Counted from the first letter of the stretch, positions 10,415-20,114 are shown. The stretch is DNA of 64,000 nucleotides from CAVOHU01 sp963817885 (GCA_963817885.1 CAWFQE010000007.1:248001-312000); one strand, 5' to 3'. Translations and numbers: made by a program. The notes: a model not told the origin generated them from the sequence alone.

Positions 10415-11422
10415 ATGTCGCAATCCAAATGGCAGCAGTTGCCGACTGAGGCCATCAATCCTGCCAGCCTTGGTGTCGACAAGCTCTCGTCGGCGGACAT
10501 CATCGAATTGATGATCAACGAAGACCGCCGGGTGCTGGCGGCGGTCGCCCACGAGAAGGAGCGCATCGCGCTCGCTGTCGACATTATCACGCAGTCGCTG
10601 CAGCGTGGGGGCCGTCTCTTCTTCGTCGGTGCGGGCACCAGCGGCCGGCTCGGCGTGCTGGAGGCGTCCGAGATGCCGCCGACGTTCGGCACGCCCCCCG
10701 AGCTGGTGCAGGCGATCATGGCCGGCGGAAAGGCCGCGGTGTTCCGCTCGCGCGAGGGTGTCGAGGACAACTACGAGGAAGGCGGACGATCGGTCGCGCG
10801 CGTACACCCCTCGAAGCGTGACGTATTCGTCGGCGTGTCGGCCAGCGGCATGACCCCGTTCGTCCGGGGGGCGCTGGCGGTGGCGCGGAAGGCCGGCGCC
10901 CGGATCCTGTTCGTCACCTGCGACCCGGCCAACGAGCTGCAGACGTTCGTGGACCTCACCATCGCCCTGGCCGTCGGGCCCGAGATCATTGCGGGCTCCA
11001 CCCGCCTCAAAGCCGGGTCCGCCACCAAGCTGGCGCTCAACATGCTCACGACGGCCGCGATGATTCGGGTCGGGAAGACGTACGGCAACCTGATGGTGGA
11101 CGTGCAGGCCACCTCGGAAAAACTCAAGGACCGCGCGCGCCGCATCATCGGCATCGTGACCGGCCTCGACTATGACGACGCCGATCGCCTGTTGATCCGC
11201 GCGCGATGGAATGTGAAGGCCGCGATCGTGATGCAGACAACCAGGCTGTCGCACGCCAAAGCGCTGTCCCGGCTCAGGAAGGCAGGCGGAGTCGTTCGGG
11301 AGGCGATTGGCCAGGACATCGAGCCGAGGCTTCGCGAGCTGATCGGCAGCGCGGCCCAGCCCGGGGGGCAGGCCGGCGCGGAACCACGGAGCTCGAAGGC
11401 CGACACGACGCGCGCGGAATGA
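10415..11422 (+). CDS. murQ: N-acetylmuramic acid 6-phosphate etherase MurQ
   Basis: Cytoplasmic enzyme that removes D-lactate from MurNAc-6-P to give GlcNAc-6-P in cell-wall recycling. The 335-residue product has the MurQ SIS domain: FVGAGTSGRLGVLEASEMPPTF near residues 70-90, GVEDNYEEG, SASGMTPFV and AGSTRLKAGSATKLALNML. The last 25 residues are a poorly conserved polar tail. ATG 10415 is used although the frame is open upstream, because the conserved N-terminus (LPTEAINP) starts here and the promoter lies just before. A kinase gene converges 19 nt downstream and a symporter and hydrolase follow. Confidence 0.95.
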   Translation: MSQSKWQQLPTEAINPASLGVDKLSSADIIELMINEDRRVLAAVAHEKERIALAVDIITQSLQRGGRLFFVGAGTSGRLGVLEASEMPPTFGTPPELVQAIMAGGKAAVFRSREGVEDNYEEGGRSVARVHPSKRDVFVGVSASGMTPFVRGALAVARKAGARILFVTCDPANELQTFVDLTIALAVGPEIIAGSTRLKAGSATKLALNMLTTAAMIRVGKTYGNLMVDVQATSEKLKDRARRIIGIVTGLDYDDADRLLIRARWNVKAAIVMQTTRLSHAKALSRLRKAGGVVREAIGQDIEPRLRELIGSAAQPGGQAGAEPRSSKADTTRAE

Positions 11423-11441
11423 GGATGACGCAATCCGAGCC

Positions 11442-12389
11442 TCAGATGTAGGACGGAATGCGCGCGCCGCCTCGCACTTCATCGATAGCCAGGCGAACGG
11501 CCCCAACGGCCGGCTCGACCTCGAGGACCCTGACGGCGGCTTGGGGCGCGATTTGTGGCAGGCGCTTCTCCAACTCCCCGGCCAGCCACGGCACAGCCTG
11601 GAAAATCCCACCCGCCAGGACGATGGTGAATGCGTCGTGCTCCATCTGGAGACGAGTCATCACCGATCTGGCCGAGCTGACCAGCTCGTTGGCCGCTCCG
11701 AGCAGGATCTGCCGCGCCTCTTCGTCGCCCTCGTCGTGGGCCCGCTGGACACACGAGGCAAGGCCGGCAATGGCCACAGGCTTCAGGTTCTGATGGTAGA
11801 TGACGCGCACGAGTTCCTGGGGCTTCTCAATGCCAAAATGCCGCAGCACATGGCCGGTGAGCGATGTCGCGCGCCCGCGCCGGTCGGCCTCCCGCACAAC
11901 CGCGCGAAGCGCCCGGCGGCCAATCCAGTAGCCGCTGCCCTCATCGCCCAGCACGTAGCCCCATCCCCCGGCGCGTGCCGCGAACCCATCGGCGTTGCAG
12001 CCGTAGGCAATCGATCCCGTGCCGGCGATGACGACGACGCCGGGGCCGTAATTGGTGCCGGCGACCAGGGCCACCAGGGCGTCGTTCACAACGAGGGTCC
12101 GCGCCATCGAGCCGAGCCGTCGCAGGATCCCGCGGATGACGGCGACATCGTCGTCGCGATCGACGCCGGCGATTCCCAGGCAGATGGCCGAGGGAATGAT
12201 CTTGCGATCGCCGATCGCGGCATCCATGACCGAGTGAAGGGTCTTCTCGACCTCCAGCTCCCCTGCGGCCTGAAGGTTCGCCCCGGGCCCTCTCGCCTGC
12301 GCCACGATGCGGCCCTCGAGGTCCGCCAGGAGGCAGACGGTCTTGGTGCCACCCGCGTCGATGCCCAGGACGTGTGGTTGGTCTGCCAC
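11442..12389 (-). CDS. MurK/NagK-type amino-sugar kinase (BadF/BadG/BcrA/BcrD family)
   Basis: 315-residue ASKHA-fold kinase. The N-terminal phosphate loop is DAGGTKTVCLLAD (about 11-23), the ATPase motifs VVVIAGTGSIAYG and GWGYVLGDEGSGYWIGR follow, and the adenosine motif is VLAGGIF. This pattern fits N-acetylglucosamine kinases and the MurNAc/GlcNAc kinase MurK of the same superfamily. Lying tail-to-tail with murQ, it plausibly supplies MurNAc-6-P; a GlcNAc kinase is the alternative. ATG 12389 gives the conserved VLGIDAGGTKT start. Confidence 0.85.
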   Translation of the reverse strand: MADQPHVLGIDAGGTKTVCLLADLEGRIVAQARGPGANLQAAGELEVEKTLHSVMDAAIGDRKIIPSAICLGIAGVDRDDDVAVIRGILRRLGSMARTLVVNDALVALVAGTNYGPGVVVIAGTGSIAYGCNADGFAARAGGWGYVLGDEGSGYWIGRRALRAVVREADRRGRATSLTGHVLRHFGIEKPQELVRVIYHQNLKPVAIAGLASCVQRAHDEGDEEARQILLGAANELVSSARSVMTRLQMEHDAFTIVLAGGIFQAVPWLAGELEKRLPQIAPQAAVRVLEVEPAVGAVRLAIDEVRGGARIPSYI

Positions 12390-12501
12390 GTCGTGCTCCT
12401 TCCGGCGCGAGCATAGAGTGCGGCGTGGGTGGTGTCAAATTCGGGTTCCCGCCCGGGTCCCGCCGGCGGCCAGAGGGCCCGGGCCCCGGCCGGCAACAGG
12501 C

Positions 12502-12530
12502 TTGCACCACGGTCACCATGCTGCTACATT
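12502..12530 (+). promoter_or_regulatory. Candidate promoter of the SSS transporter gene
   Basis: TTGCAC (12502-12507) and TACATT (12525-12530) are spaced by 17 bp, each matching consensus at 4 of 6 positions, 84 bp before the transporter ATG. The 224-bp gap between the divergent kinase and transporter genes holds no other feature. Confidence 0.4.
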
Positions 12531-12613
12531 CGCGGCATTCCATGCGCGTGTCTGCCCGACCCTCGATGGATGCGATGACTGCAGGCTGCACGTTCCACGC
12601 CGCAAGCTGACCC

Positions 12614-14143
12614 ATGCATTTGCTCGATCTGGTCATCGTTGTCGTCTACCTGGTCTTCACGGTGGCGCTCGGCGCGTGGTTCTCGCGTGGCCAGCGCAGC
12701 GTGAAGGACTACTTCGTGTCCGGCCGGAACGTGCCCTGGTGGGCGATCACCGGTTCGATCGTCGCAACAGAGACCAGCACGGTCACCTTCATCAGCGTCC
12801 CCGGCGTGGCGTTCACCGGCAACCTGACGTTCCTGCAGCTGGTGATGGGCTACATGGTGGGGCGGATCGTCGTCAGCGTGCTGTTCGTGCCGGGGTACTT
12901 CCGGGGCGAGCTGATCACCGTCTACCAGATCCTCGGTCATCGGTTCGGCGGCGGCGTGAAGCGGCTGGCGGCCGGCCTCTTTCTCCTCACCCGCAGCCTG
13001 GCCGACGGCGTCCGGTTGTTCGCCACCGGGCTGGTGCTGGCGGCGCTGCTGCTGGCGATGCCCGGCGTGCCCGACTCAGCACGCGCGTGGTTCCCGGCGT
13101 GGGATCCGACGCTGACCATCCTGGTCGCCTCGGTGCTCGTGATGGGCATCACGACGATCATCTACACCTACCTTGGCGGGATGACGGCCGTGATCTGGAC
13201 CGACGTCATCCAGTTCGTCATCTACGTGATCGGCGCCATCGTGGCGGCCGTGATCCTGCTGCACCGCATCCCGGGCGGCTGGGATGAAGTGGTGCGTGTC
13301 GGCGGGGCGGCCGGCAAGCTCCGCGTGTTCGATTTCACGTGGGACCTGACCCGCGGGTACACGTTCTGGTCGGGGGTGATCGGCGGCGCGTTCCTGACCA
13401 CGGCCACGCACGGCACCGATCAGCTGATGGTTCAGCGGTACCTGTGCAGCAGCTCGCCGCGCCAGGCACGAATCGCCCTGCTGTCGAGCGGGGTCGTCAT
13501 CTTCGCGCAGTTCGTGCTCTTCCTGCTGATTGGCACGATGCTCTACGTCTTCTACACCGGCCACGCGCCGGGCGAGGCCGCCGCGTTCACATTGAACGGT
13601 CGAATCCAGAGCGATCGGATCTTCCCGCACTTCATCGTGACGAACCTCCCCACGGGGCTCATCGGGCTGGTGATCGCCGCGATCTTCGCCGCGGCCATGT
13701 CGACCCTGTCATCGTCGCTGAACTCGTCGTCGGCGACGGCCATGGCGGATTTCTACATGCCGGCCGTCAAACGGGACGAGGCGCACTACCTGCGGGTGTC
13801 GCGTTTACTGACGGCGTTCTGGGGCGCCGTGCAGGTCGCGGTGGCGCTCGGGGCGATCCGGTTCTCGAGCCGGGTCGTGGATGAAGTGCTCGGCATCGCG
13901 TCGTTCACCAACGGGATCATTCTCGGCGTGTTCCTGCTCGGCACGCTGGCGCCGCGGGTCCGGCAGAACGGGGCCTTCGCCGGCGTTGTCGTCGGGACGG
14001 CCGCGATGCTGGCCGTCAAGTTCCTCACGGCCACCACCTGGCAGTGGTACGTGCTGGTCGGCTCCGTGGTGACCTTTGCCGCGGGCGTGCTGGCCAGCCG
14101 GATCCTAGCCAATCGCCCCGGAGAGGTCCGTGGAGATCTTTGA
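12614..14143 (+). CDS. Sodium:solute symporter (SSS family), candidate MurNAc importer
   Basis: 509 residues with about 13 hydrophobic helices. Family landmarks are the N-terminal helix followed by SVKDYFVSGRNVPWWAI, the ATETSTVTFISVPG segment, TYLGGMTAVIWTDVIQF, and an AAAMSTLSSSLNSSS stretch typical of SSS helix 8, which binds sodium. It overlaps the next gene by 14 nt and lies between murQ/kinase and a hydrolase, so an amino-sugar or muropeptide substrate is inferred from context. No PTS component is present nearby, consistent with import of unphosphorylated sugar. Confidence 0.88.
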   Translation: MHLLDLVIVVVYLVFTVALGAWFSRGQRSVKDYFVSGRNVPWWAITGSIVATETSTVTFISVPGVAFTGNLTFLQLVMGYMVGRIVVSVLFVPGYFRGELITVYQILGHRFGGGVKRLAAGLFLLTRSLADGVRLFATGLVLAALLLAMPGVPDSARAWFPAWDPTLTILVASVLVMGITTIIYTYLGGMTAVIWTDVIQFVIYVIGAIVAAVILLHRIPGGWDEVVRVGGAAGKLRVFDFTWDLTRGYTFWSGVIGGAFLTTATHGTDQLMVQRYLCSSSPRQARIALLSSGVVIFAQFVLFLLIGTMLYVFYTGHAPGEAAAFTLNGRIQSDRIFPHFIVTNLPTGLIGLVIAAIFAAAMSTLSSSLNSSSATAMADFYMPAVKRDEAHYLRVSRLLTAFWGAVQVAVALGAIRFSSRVVDEVLGIASFTNGIILGVFLLGTLAPRVRQNGAFAGVVVGTAAMLAVKFLTATTWQWYVLVGSVVTFAAGVLASRILANRPGEVRGDL

Positions 14144-15206
14144 CACGGCCCGCGCCGTGGTTACGCGCGGCCTTGCGAGCCGGGCGTATCCGGCAGCCGC
14201 CGTCGAGGTCGGAACGCCGTCGTCGGTGCTGTGGAGCGAATCGTTCGGCGCGCTGAGCTACGAGGAGGGGGCGCCCTCGACGGATTCCGCCACGGTATTC
14301 GACCTCGCCTCGCTGACCAAAGTCATTGGAACCGCGAGCGTCGCGATGACGCTGCTGGAGCACCGGCACATCGGCCTCGACGACCGCGTTGGCTCGTGGA
14401 TTCCTGCCTGGAGCGGCCACGACCGGGCTGCGGTGACTGTGCGGGACCTGCTCGAACATGCGTCCGGCCTGCCCGGGTACCTCGCGCTCTACGAGCGATG
14501 CCGGGGACGGGCCGAGTACCTGGCCGAGATTTGCCGTTGGCCGCTCGAGTACGTTCCGCGGAGCCGATCCGTCTACAGCGACCTTGGCTTCATCCTGTTG
14601 GGATGCCTGCTCGAGACCGCAGGCCGCGCGAGGCTCGACCAGTTGGTCGCGTCGTGTTTCGCCGGGCTGCCGGCCGAGACGGACCCGCTGCGGCTCGTGT
14701 TCAGTCCGCCTGCGGAGTGGCGCTCCCATGTCGCCCCGACGGAGGTGGATCCATGGCGGGGCCGGCTGCTGGTCGGCGAGGTTCACGACGAAAACGCGTG
14801 GGCACTCGGTGGCGTGGCCGGGCACGCAGGCTTGTTCGGCCGTGCGTCTGACGTGGGCCGTTTCGCGCGAGCCGTTCTGCGCGCGAGGAAGGCCGGCGAT
14901 GCGGGCGGCCCCGGGCTGGCTCCAAGCGAGACGATGGCGCGCTTCACAGAGCGATCATCGGTGCCCGGAAGTTCGCGAGCGCTGGGATGGGACACAATGC
15001 TCCCGACGTCCTCGTGCGGAACTCGATTGTCGATCGCTTCGTTCGGCCACACGGGCTTCACGGGAACCAGCCTCTGGATCGACCCCGATCGGGAAATCTA
15101 CGTGGCGTTCCTGACCAATCGGGTCCATCCGACGCGCGAGAACCACCAGATCGGCGGCATACGCCCTGCCCTGCACGACGCCATTGTCGAGTGCCTCGAC
15201 CGGTAG
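14130..15206 (+). CDS. Serine hydrolase, beta-lactamase/PBP-like (AmiE-like candidate)
   Basis: 358-residue class C beta-lactamase-fold hydrolase. The nucleophile motif SxxK is SLTK in DLASLTKVIG (about residues 54-63). The YxN position is YSD in VYSDLGFILLG and the third box is HTGFTGTSLW. No signal peptide is visible, so it is probably cytoplasmic. In Bacillus subtilis a protein of this family in the murQ operon (AmiE/YbbE) is an N-acetylmuramyl-L-alanine amidase. By position this gene is a candidate for the same step, but a generic esterase cannot be excluded. Its start overlaps the transporter. Confidence 0.8.
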   Translation: MEIFDTARAVVTRGLASRAYPAAAVEVGTPSSVLWSESFGALSYEEGAPSTDSATVFDLASLTKVIGTASVAMTLLEHRHIGLDDRVGSWIPAWSGHDRAAVTVRDLLEHASGLPGYLALYERCRGRAEYLAEICRWPLEYVPRSRSVYSDLGFILLGCLLETAGRARLDQLVASCFAGLPAETDPLRLVFSPPAEWRSHVAPTEVDPWRGRLLVGEVHDENAWALGGVAGHAGLFGRASDVGRFARAVLRARKAGDAGGPGLAPSETMARFTERSSVPGSSRALGWDTMLPTSSCGTRLSIASFGHTGFTGTSLWIDPDREIYVAFLTNRVHPTRENHQIGGIRPALHDAIVECLDR

Positions 15207-15281
15207 ACCCGGGATCCCAGGCAGGCCGCCCGGGACCGCCTGCACCGGGCCGTTTCCGTTGCAGTCTCGTGAAGTCTCGTG

Positions 15282-15310
15282 TTGTCGCCCCGGAGGTCCC
15301 GGTATAGGAT
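15282..15310 (+). promoter_or_regulatory. Candidate promoter of the MFS/SpeE fusion gene
   Basis: TTGTCG (15282-15287), 17-bp spacer, TAGGAT (15305-15310), 29 bp before the ATG at 15339. Both hexamers match consensus at 4 of 6 positions and the TAGNAT form resembles the parA and murQ promoters. Confidence 0.45.
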
Positions 15311-15338
15311 CGCCTATTCTCCCCTGAGGTCTGTATAG

Positions 15339-17756
15339 ATGAATTCACGCCGTGTTCTGCCGGTTCTCCTGCTGTTGTTCGTCGCGAGCGGTTGCGCGGC
15401 GCTGGTCTACGAAGTCGTCTGGTTCCAGCTTCTCCAGCTGGTGATCGGGTCTTCGGCGATATCGCTGGCCGTCTTGCTTGGCACCTACATGGGCGGGCTG
15501 TGTCTCGGGAGCCTGGCGCTCCCGCGATACATCGAGGCCAGGCACCATCCGCTGCGCGTGTACGCGCTGCTCGAAGTCGGCATCGGCGTCATCGGTATCC
15601 TCGTGCTGCTCGGGATGCCCCTGGTCAATGGCATCTACACCGCGTGGGCCGGCTCGGGCATCGCAGGTGTCGTGCTGCGCGCATTCATCGCCGCGATCTG
15701 CCTCCTGCCGCCGACCATCCTGATGGGCGCAACACTCCCGGCGCTGTCACGCGCCGTCGAGACGTCGCCCTCGGGGGTGTCCTGGGTCGGGTTCTTCTAC
15801 GCCGGCAACACGATTGGCGCGGTCCTCGGAAGCCTGCTGGCCGGGTTCTACCTGCTGCGCGTCTACGATCTGGGAACGGCCACCTTCGTTGCCGTGGCGA
15901 TCAACGCCGGCGTGGCGTTGCTGGCTGTGCTGCTGGCCACCATGCTTCCGTACAAGGCGGCTGCCGTGGCCAGGGTCGCGTCCCCGCGCAAACCAGGGAA
16001 CACGTCGGTCCTGGTCGCGATCGGATTGTCCGGCATGACCGCGCTTGCGGCCGAAGTGATCTGGACGCGGCACCTGTCGCTGCTCTTCGGCGGCACGACC
16101 TACACCTTCTCGCTCATCCTCGCCGGCTTCCTGCTCGGCCTTGGCATGGGAAGCGGACTGGGCTCGCTCGTTGGCCGCGCGGTTGAACGGCCCCGGGTCG
16201 CTCTCGGTTGGGTCCAGGCGCTGCTGTGCGTGACGATCGCGTGGGCGTCCTACATGCTGGCCGATTCACTGCCCTACTGGCCCGTCGAGCCCTCGATTTC
16301 GATGAGCCCGTGGTTCAACTTCCAGCTCGACTTCGCCAGGACGTTGTGGACCGTGCTGCCGGCGTCGATTCTCTGGGGCGCGACCTTCCCCCTCGCCCTC
16401 GCGTCGGTGGCGGAAGCGGGCGACGACCCTGCCCTGGTGGTCGGGACACTCTACGGCGCCAACACGATTGGCGCCATTGTCGGCTCGCTCGGGGCAGGCC
16501 TCCTGCTGGTGGCGTGGCTGGGCACCGAGCGCGCACACGATGTGCTGATCATCCTGTGCGCGGTCTCAGCCCTGCTGGTGCTTGCGCCTGTGGCCTGGAA
16601 GTCAGCGGCCGCGCCCGCCCGGCGGCAGTTCCTGGTGAGTGCCGTTGTCATCATCGCGGTGGGCGGCGGGTTGATTGCCGGCGTCGTGCGTGGCGTGCCC
16701 GGCCTGCTCATTGCCTACGGGCGGTACGCCGCGACGCGCGTCGGTCAGGCCGAGTTCATCTACGTCGGCGAAGGGATCAACGCGTCGGTGGCGGTGTCCC
16801 GGCTCCCCAACGGCACGCTGAACTATCACAATGCCGGCAAGGTGCAGGCCTCCAGCGAGCCGCAGGACATGCGGCTGCAGCGCATGCTCGGCCACCTGAC
16901 GACGCTCGTGCCCGCCAACCCGAAATCCGTGCTGGTGATCGGGTGCGGGGCCGGTGTCACGGCGGGCGCGGTGTCTGTCGACCCCAGGGTCGAGAAGCTC
17001 ACGATCGTCGAGATCGAGCCGCTGGTGCCGAAGACAGTGTCGACCTACTTCAGTGCATACAACTTCGACGTGGTGCGCAATCCGAAGACGCACGTGTTTA
17101 TCGACGACGCCCGCCACTACGTGCAGACCAGCCGGGAGAAGTTCGACGCGATCACCTCGGATCCGCTGGATCCGTGGGTCAAGGGTGCGGCGATGCTCTA
17201 CTCGAGGGAGTTCTTCGAGTCGGCCAAGCAGCACCTCAACCCGGGCGGCGTCATCACGCTGTTCGTGCAGCTCTACTGGAGCAACGAAGAGGCGGTCAAG
17301 AGCCAGTTGGCCACCTTCTTCGAAGCGTTCCCGAGCGGAATCGTGTGGGGCAACACCTACGACGGCGGAGGGTACGATCTGGTGCTGCTTGGCCAGGTCA
17401 ACCCGGTGCCAATCAACATCGACGAAATGGAAGCGCGCATCCGTCGTCCCGAGTTCGCCACGATCGCCGAGTCGCTCAACTCCATCGGGTTCCGATCGGC
17501 CATGGATCTGCTCGCCACCTACGCCGGCCAGGCGCGCGACATGGCCCCGTGGCTCGCCGACGCCGCCATCAACCGCGATCGGAACCTCCGCCTCCAGTTC
17601 CTCGCCGGCATGGGGGTCAACGCCTCGCAGAGCCAGGCGATTTACACGGACATGCTCGCCTACCGCCGTCCTCCCGTAAACGTGTTCACGGGCTCGGAAG
17701 GTGCGAAGGCGTACCTCCTGGAAGCGATTCAGGGGTCCCGGACACCCAACCCCTGA
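15339..17756 (+). CDS. Fused MFS-type membrane / spermidine synthase-like protein
   Basis: 805 residues. About 460 N-terminal residues form a polytopic membrane region containing repeated GNTIGAVLGSL and ANTIGAIVGSLGAG motifs, the hallmark of the 'fused MFS/spermidine synthase' family. The C-terminal third is a Rossmann-fold aminopropyltransferase-like domain with the SAM-type motif VLVIGCGAGVTAG (about residue 530), IVEIEP, IDDARHYVQ and TSDPLDPW. The enzymatic role of such fusions is not established and the TSDPLDPW site differs from classical SpeE. Signal-like N-terminus. No polyamine genes are adjacent. Confidence 0.82.
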   Translation: MNSRRVLPVLLLLFVASGCAALVYEVVWFQLLQLVIGSSAISLAVLLGTYMGGLCLGSLALPRYIEARHHPLRVYALLEVGIGVIGILVLLGMPLVNGIYTAWAGSGIAGVVLRAFIAAICLLPPTILMGATLPALSRAVETSPSGVSWVGFFYAGNTIGAVLGSLLAGFYLLRVYDLGTATFVAVAINAGVALLAVLLATMLPYKAAAVARVASPRKPGNTSVLVAIGLSGMTALAAEVIWTRHLSLLFGGTTYTFSLILAGFLLGLGMGSGLGSLVGRAVERPRVALGWVQALLCVTIAWASYMLADSLPYWPVEPSISMSPWFNFQLDFARTLWTVLPASILWGATFPLALASVAEAGDDPALVVGTLYGANTIGAIVGSLGAGLLLVAWLGTERAHDVLIILCAVSALLVLAPVAWKSAAAPARRQFLVSAVVIIAVGGGLIAGVVRGVPGLLIAYGRYAATRVGQAEFIYVGEGINASVAVSRLPNGTLNYHNAGKVQASSEPQDMRLQRMLGHLTTLVPANPKSVLVIGCGAGVTAGAVSVDPRVEKLTIVEIEPLVPKTVSTYFSAYNFDVVRNPKTHVFIDDARHYVQTSREKFDAITSDPLDPWVKGAAMLYSREFFESAKQHLNPGGVITLFVQLYWSNEEAVKSQLATFFEAFPSGIVWGNTYDGGGYDLVLLGQVNPVPINIDEMEARIRRPEFATIAESLNSIGFRSAMDLLATYAGQARDMAPWLADAAINRDRNLRLQFLAGMGVNASQSQAIYTDMLAYRRPPVNVFTGSEGAKAYLLEAIQGSRTPNP

Positions 17757-17781
17757 GTGCCGATCTCCGGACCAGCCCGAC

Positions 17782-17811
17782 TTGACAGGATGGCGGGCTG
17801 GTCACTAGAGT
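17782..17811 (+). promoter_or_regulatory. Candidate promoter of the S46 peptidase gene
   Basis: TTGACA (17782-17787), 18-bp spacer, TAGAGT (17806-17811). The implied leader before the ATG at 17966 is about 150 nt, longer than at other promoters here. Confidence 0.45.
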
Positions 17812-17965
17812 CGTGAGACGTCCCCCGGGTAATGCCAGCATCCTTCGTGTCGACCTGCATACCAGCCCCAGTTCCCGTCCCGGATGCCCTGACTGTCGTG
17901 CCAGGGCCGGGTGGCGGACTCTCCATCCGTTCTTCTCGCCTCAACATTCATCTCGAGGGCAAGGC

Positions 17966-20086
17966 ATGAAAAACAAGAAATTCCTCCGTCCGCTCCTGAC
18001 CCTGGTGGCTGTCGCCATCCTGTTCAGCGTCGTCCCGCGCGCCGAAGAAGGCTTCTGGCCGTACAACAGCGTTCCGAAGGCCGCGATCAAGGCGAAGTAC
18101 GGCTTCGATGTCACCGATCCGTGGCTGAACCACCTGCAGCTCGCTACCGTGCGATTCGGCGGCGGCACCGGGTCGATCGTGTCGCCCAACGGGCTCGTGC
18201 TGACCAACCATCACATCGCGCTCAGCTCACTCCAGCGGCTGAGCACGCCCGAGAAGGACTACGTCAAGAACGGGTTCTACGCCCCGACATACGCCGACGA
18301 GCTGAAGGTTGCCGGCATGACACTGAGCGTGCTGCAGAGCATCGAGGACGTGACGGCCAAGATCGAGGCCGCCGTGACGCCAACGATGACGCCGCAGGAC
18401 GCCTCCGCCGCGCGCCAGAAGGCCATCCAGGGGATCCAGGGCGAGCCGCAGACAGGCGTGACAAAGCAGGTGGTCTCGCTCTACGCAGGAGCGCGGTACA
18501 ACCTTTACACTTACAAGGTTTACAGCGACGTCCGCCTCGTGTTCGGCGTGGAGTACCAGACCGGCTTCTACGGCGGCGATCCGGACAACTTCACATATCC
18601 GCGCTACTGCCTCGATGTGGGCATGTTCCGCCTCTACGAGAACGACAAGCCCGCGCAGACGCCGAACTACCTGAAGTTCTCGCCGGCGGGGAGCAAGGAA
18701 AACGAACTGGTCTTCACGACCGGTCATCCCGGCGCCACGCAGCGGCTGAACACGGTGGCGCACGTGAAGTACTTCCGCGACCTGACGATCCCGTTTGCCA
18801 TCGCCAACAACTCCTCGCGTGAGAGCTCGGTCAAGAAATGGATGGCGCAGAGCGCGGAGAACGCCCGGCAGTCCACCAGCGAGCTGTTCGGCCTCCAGAA
18901 CACCCTGAAGCGGGATCGCGGCCGCCTGGCCGGCCTGCAGGATCCGGCCGTGATGGCCGTCAAGGAGGCCTCGGAAAAGCGCCTGCGCGACGGGCTGGCG
19001 AAGATCGCCGACAGGCAGAAGGAGCTGGGCGACGCGTGGGACGTCATCGAGAAGTCCATTGCAGTGGCGAGGGAGCTCGACGCCAAGCGTAACTTCATCG
19101 TCAATGCGGCCGGCCTGAATTCGGCGCTGTTCACCCAGGCGCGGCAGCTGGTGCGTGCAGCCTACAACCCGACGCCCGCCGAGGGTCGCGGCGGCCGTGG
19201 TGGCCGAGGCGGTGCGGGCCAGCCGGCGGCGGCCGGGCAGGGCGGCGGACGGGGCGGCGCTCAGGCAGCCGTCAACATGGCGCGTGAGCGGCTCAACCTC
19301 GTCGATTCGCTCACCTTCATGGTGAAATACCTCGGAGCGGACCACGAGATCGTGAAGCTGATCCTCGAGGGCAAGACGCCGGAAGCCCGGGCGGATGAGC
19401 TGCTCAAGGGCACGAGGATCACCGACCCCGAAATTCGCACGCTGTTGCAGGCAGGCGGCAAGGCGACGATCGATGCGTCGACCGACCCCATGATCAAGCT
19501 CGCGCGATCGCTCGAGTCCGAATCCCAGGCCGTGTCGAAGCGGTACGACGCGGAAGTGACGGCGGTCCAGTCGGCGGCGTACCCCAAGATCGGGCAGGCC
19601 GTGTTCGCGGTTGAGGGCGCAAAGGCCTATCCCGACGCGACCGGGACGCTGCGCCTGTCCTACGGGACCGTCAAGAGCTACATGGAAGATGGCAAGAAGA
19701 TCCCGCCGTACACGTTCTTCGGCGGGTTGTACGAGCGATCCGCCCAGCACAACGGGCAGCCGCCCTATGACCTTGCGCCGCGCTGGGCGGAGGCCAAGGC
19801 CACGCTCAATCCGAAGACGCAGTTCGACATGGTCAGCACCAACGACATCGTCGGCGGCAACAGCGGATCGGCCGTGGTGAACAAGAAGGGTGAAGTGGTC
19901 GGGCTGATCTTCGACGGCAACATCCAGTCGAACACCGGGTACTTCGTCTACCAGGAGCAGATCAATCGTGCGGTGTCGGTGGACTCGCGGGCCATTGTCG
20001 AGGCCCTGCGGAAGGTCTACAAGGCCGACGCGATTGCCAATGAAATCACCGGGACCAAGCCGGCCGCGGCACCGGCGAAGAAGTAG
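17966..20086 (+). CDS. S46 family serine dipeptidyl peptidase (DPP7/DPP11-like)
   Basis: 706-residue secreted or periplasmic peptidase that removes dipeptides from peptide N-termini. Residues 1-26 are a signal peptide. The trypsin-like N-terminal motif SPNGLVLTNHHIA carries the catalytic His (about 82-83), and DIVGGNSGSAV near residue 633 carries the nucleophilic Ser. A Gly/Arg/Ala-rich insert (19186-19262) lies mid-protein, an unusual low-complexity linker in the helical domain. ATG 17966 is chosen over the longer frame because the signal peptide starts there, after AAGG. It opens a run of secreted hydrolase genes. Confidence 0.92.
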   Translation: MKNKKFLRPLLTLVAVAILFSVVPRAEEGFWPYNSVPKAAIKAKYGFDVTDPWLNHLQLATVRFGGGTGSIVSPNGLVLTNHHIALSSLQRLSTPEKDYVKNGFYAPTYADELKVAGMTLSVLQSIEDVTAKIEAAVTPTMTPQDASAARQKAIQGIQGEPQTGVTKQVVSLYAGARYNLYTYKVYSDVRLVFGVEYQTGFYGGDPDNFTYPRYCLDVGMFRLYENDKPAQTPNYLKFSPAGSKENELVFTTGHPGATQRLNTVAHVKYFRDLTIPFAIANNSSRESSVKKWMAQSAENARQSTSELFGLQNTLKRDRGRLAGLQDPAVMAVKEASEKRLRDGLAKIADRQKELGDAWDVIEKSIAVARELDAKRNFIVNAAGLNSALFTQARQLVRAAYNPTPAEGRGGRGGRGGAGQPAAAGQGGGRGGAQAAVNMARERLNLVDSLTFMVKYLGADHEIVKLILEGKTPEARADELLKGTRITDPEIRTLLQAGGKATIDASTDPMIKLARSLESESQAVSKRYDAEVTAVQSAAYPKIGQAVFAVEGAKAYPDATGTLRLSYGTVKSYMEDGKKIPPYTFFGGLYERSAQHNGQPPYDLAPRWAEAKATLNPKTQFDMVSTNDIVGGNSGSAVVNKKGEVVGLIFDGNIQSNTGYFVYQEQINRAVSVDSRAIVEALRKVYKADAIANEITGTKPAAAPAKK

Positions 20087-20114
20087 TCAGGGCTGATGAC
20101 CTGCGGACGGGGGG

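Noticed and set aside
9430..10770. 446-residue version of xerD extending antisense through murQ
   Set aside because: The extension has no recombinase character, overlaps the murQ N-terminus and its promoter, and exceeds the family length.
18500..18530. Inverted repeat AACCTT/AAGGTT inside the S46 gene
   Set aside because: It is coding, short and not near any start or end; likely fortuitous.
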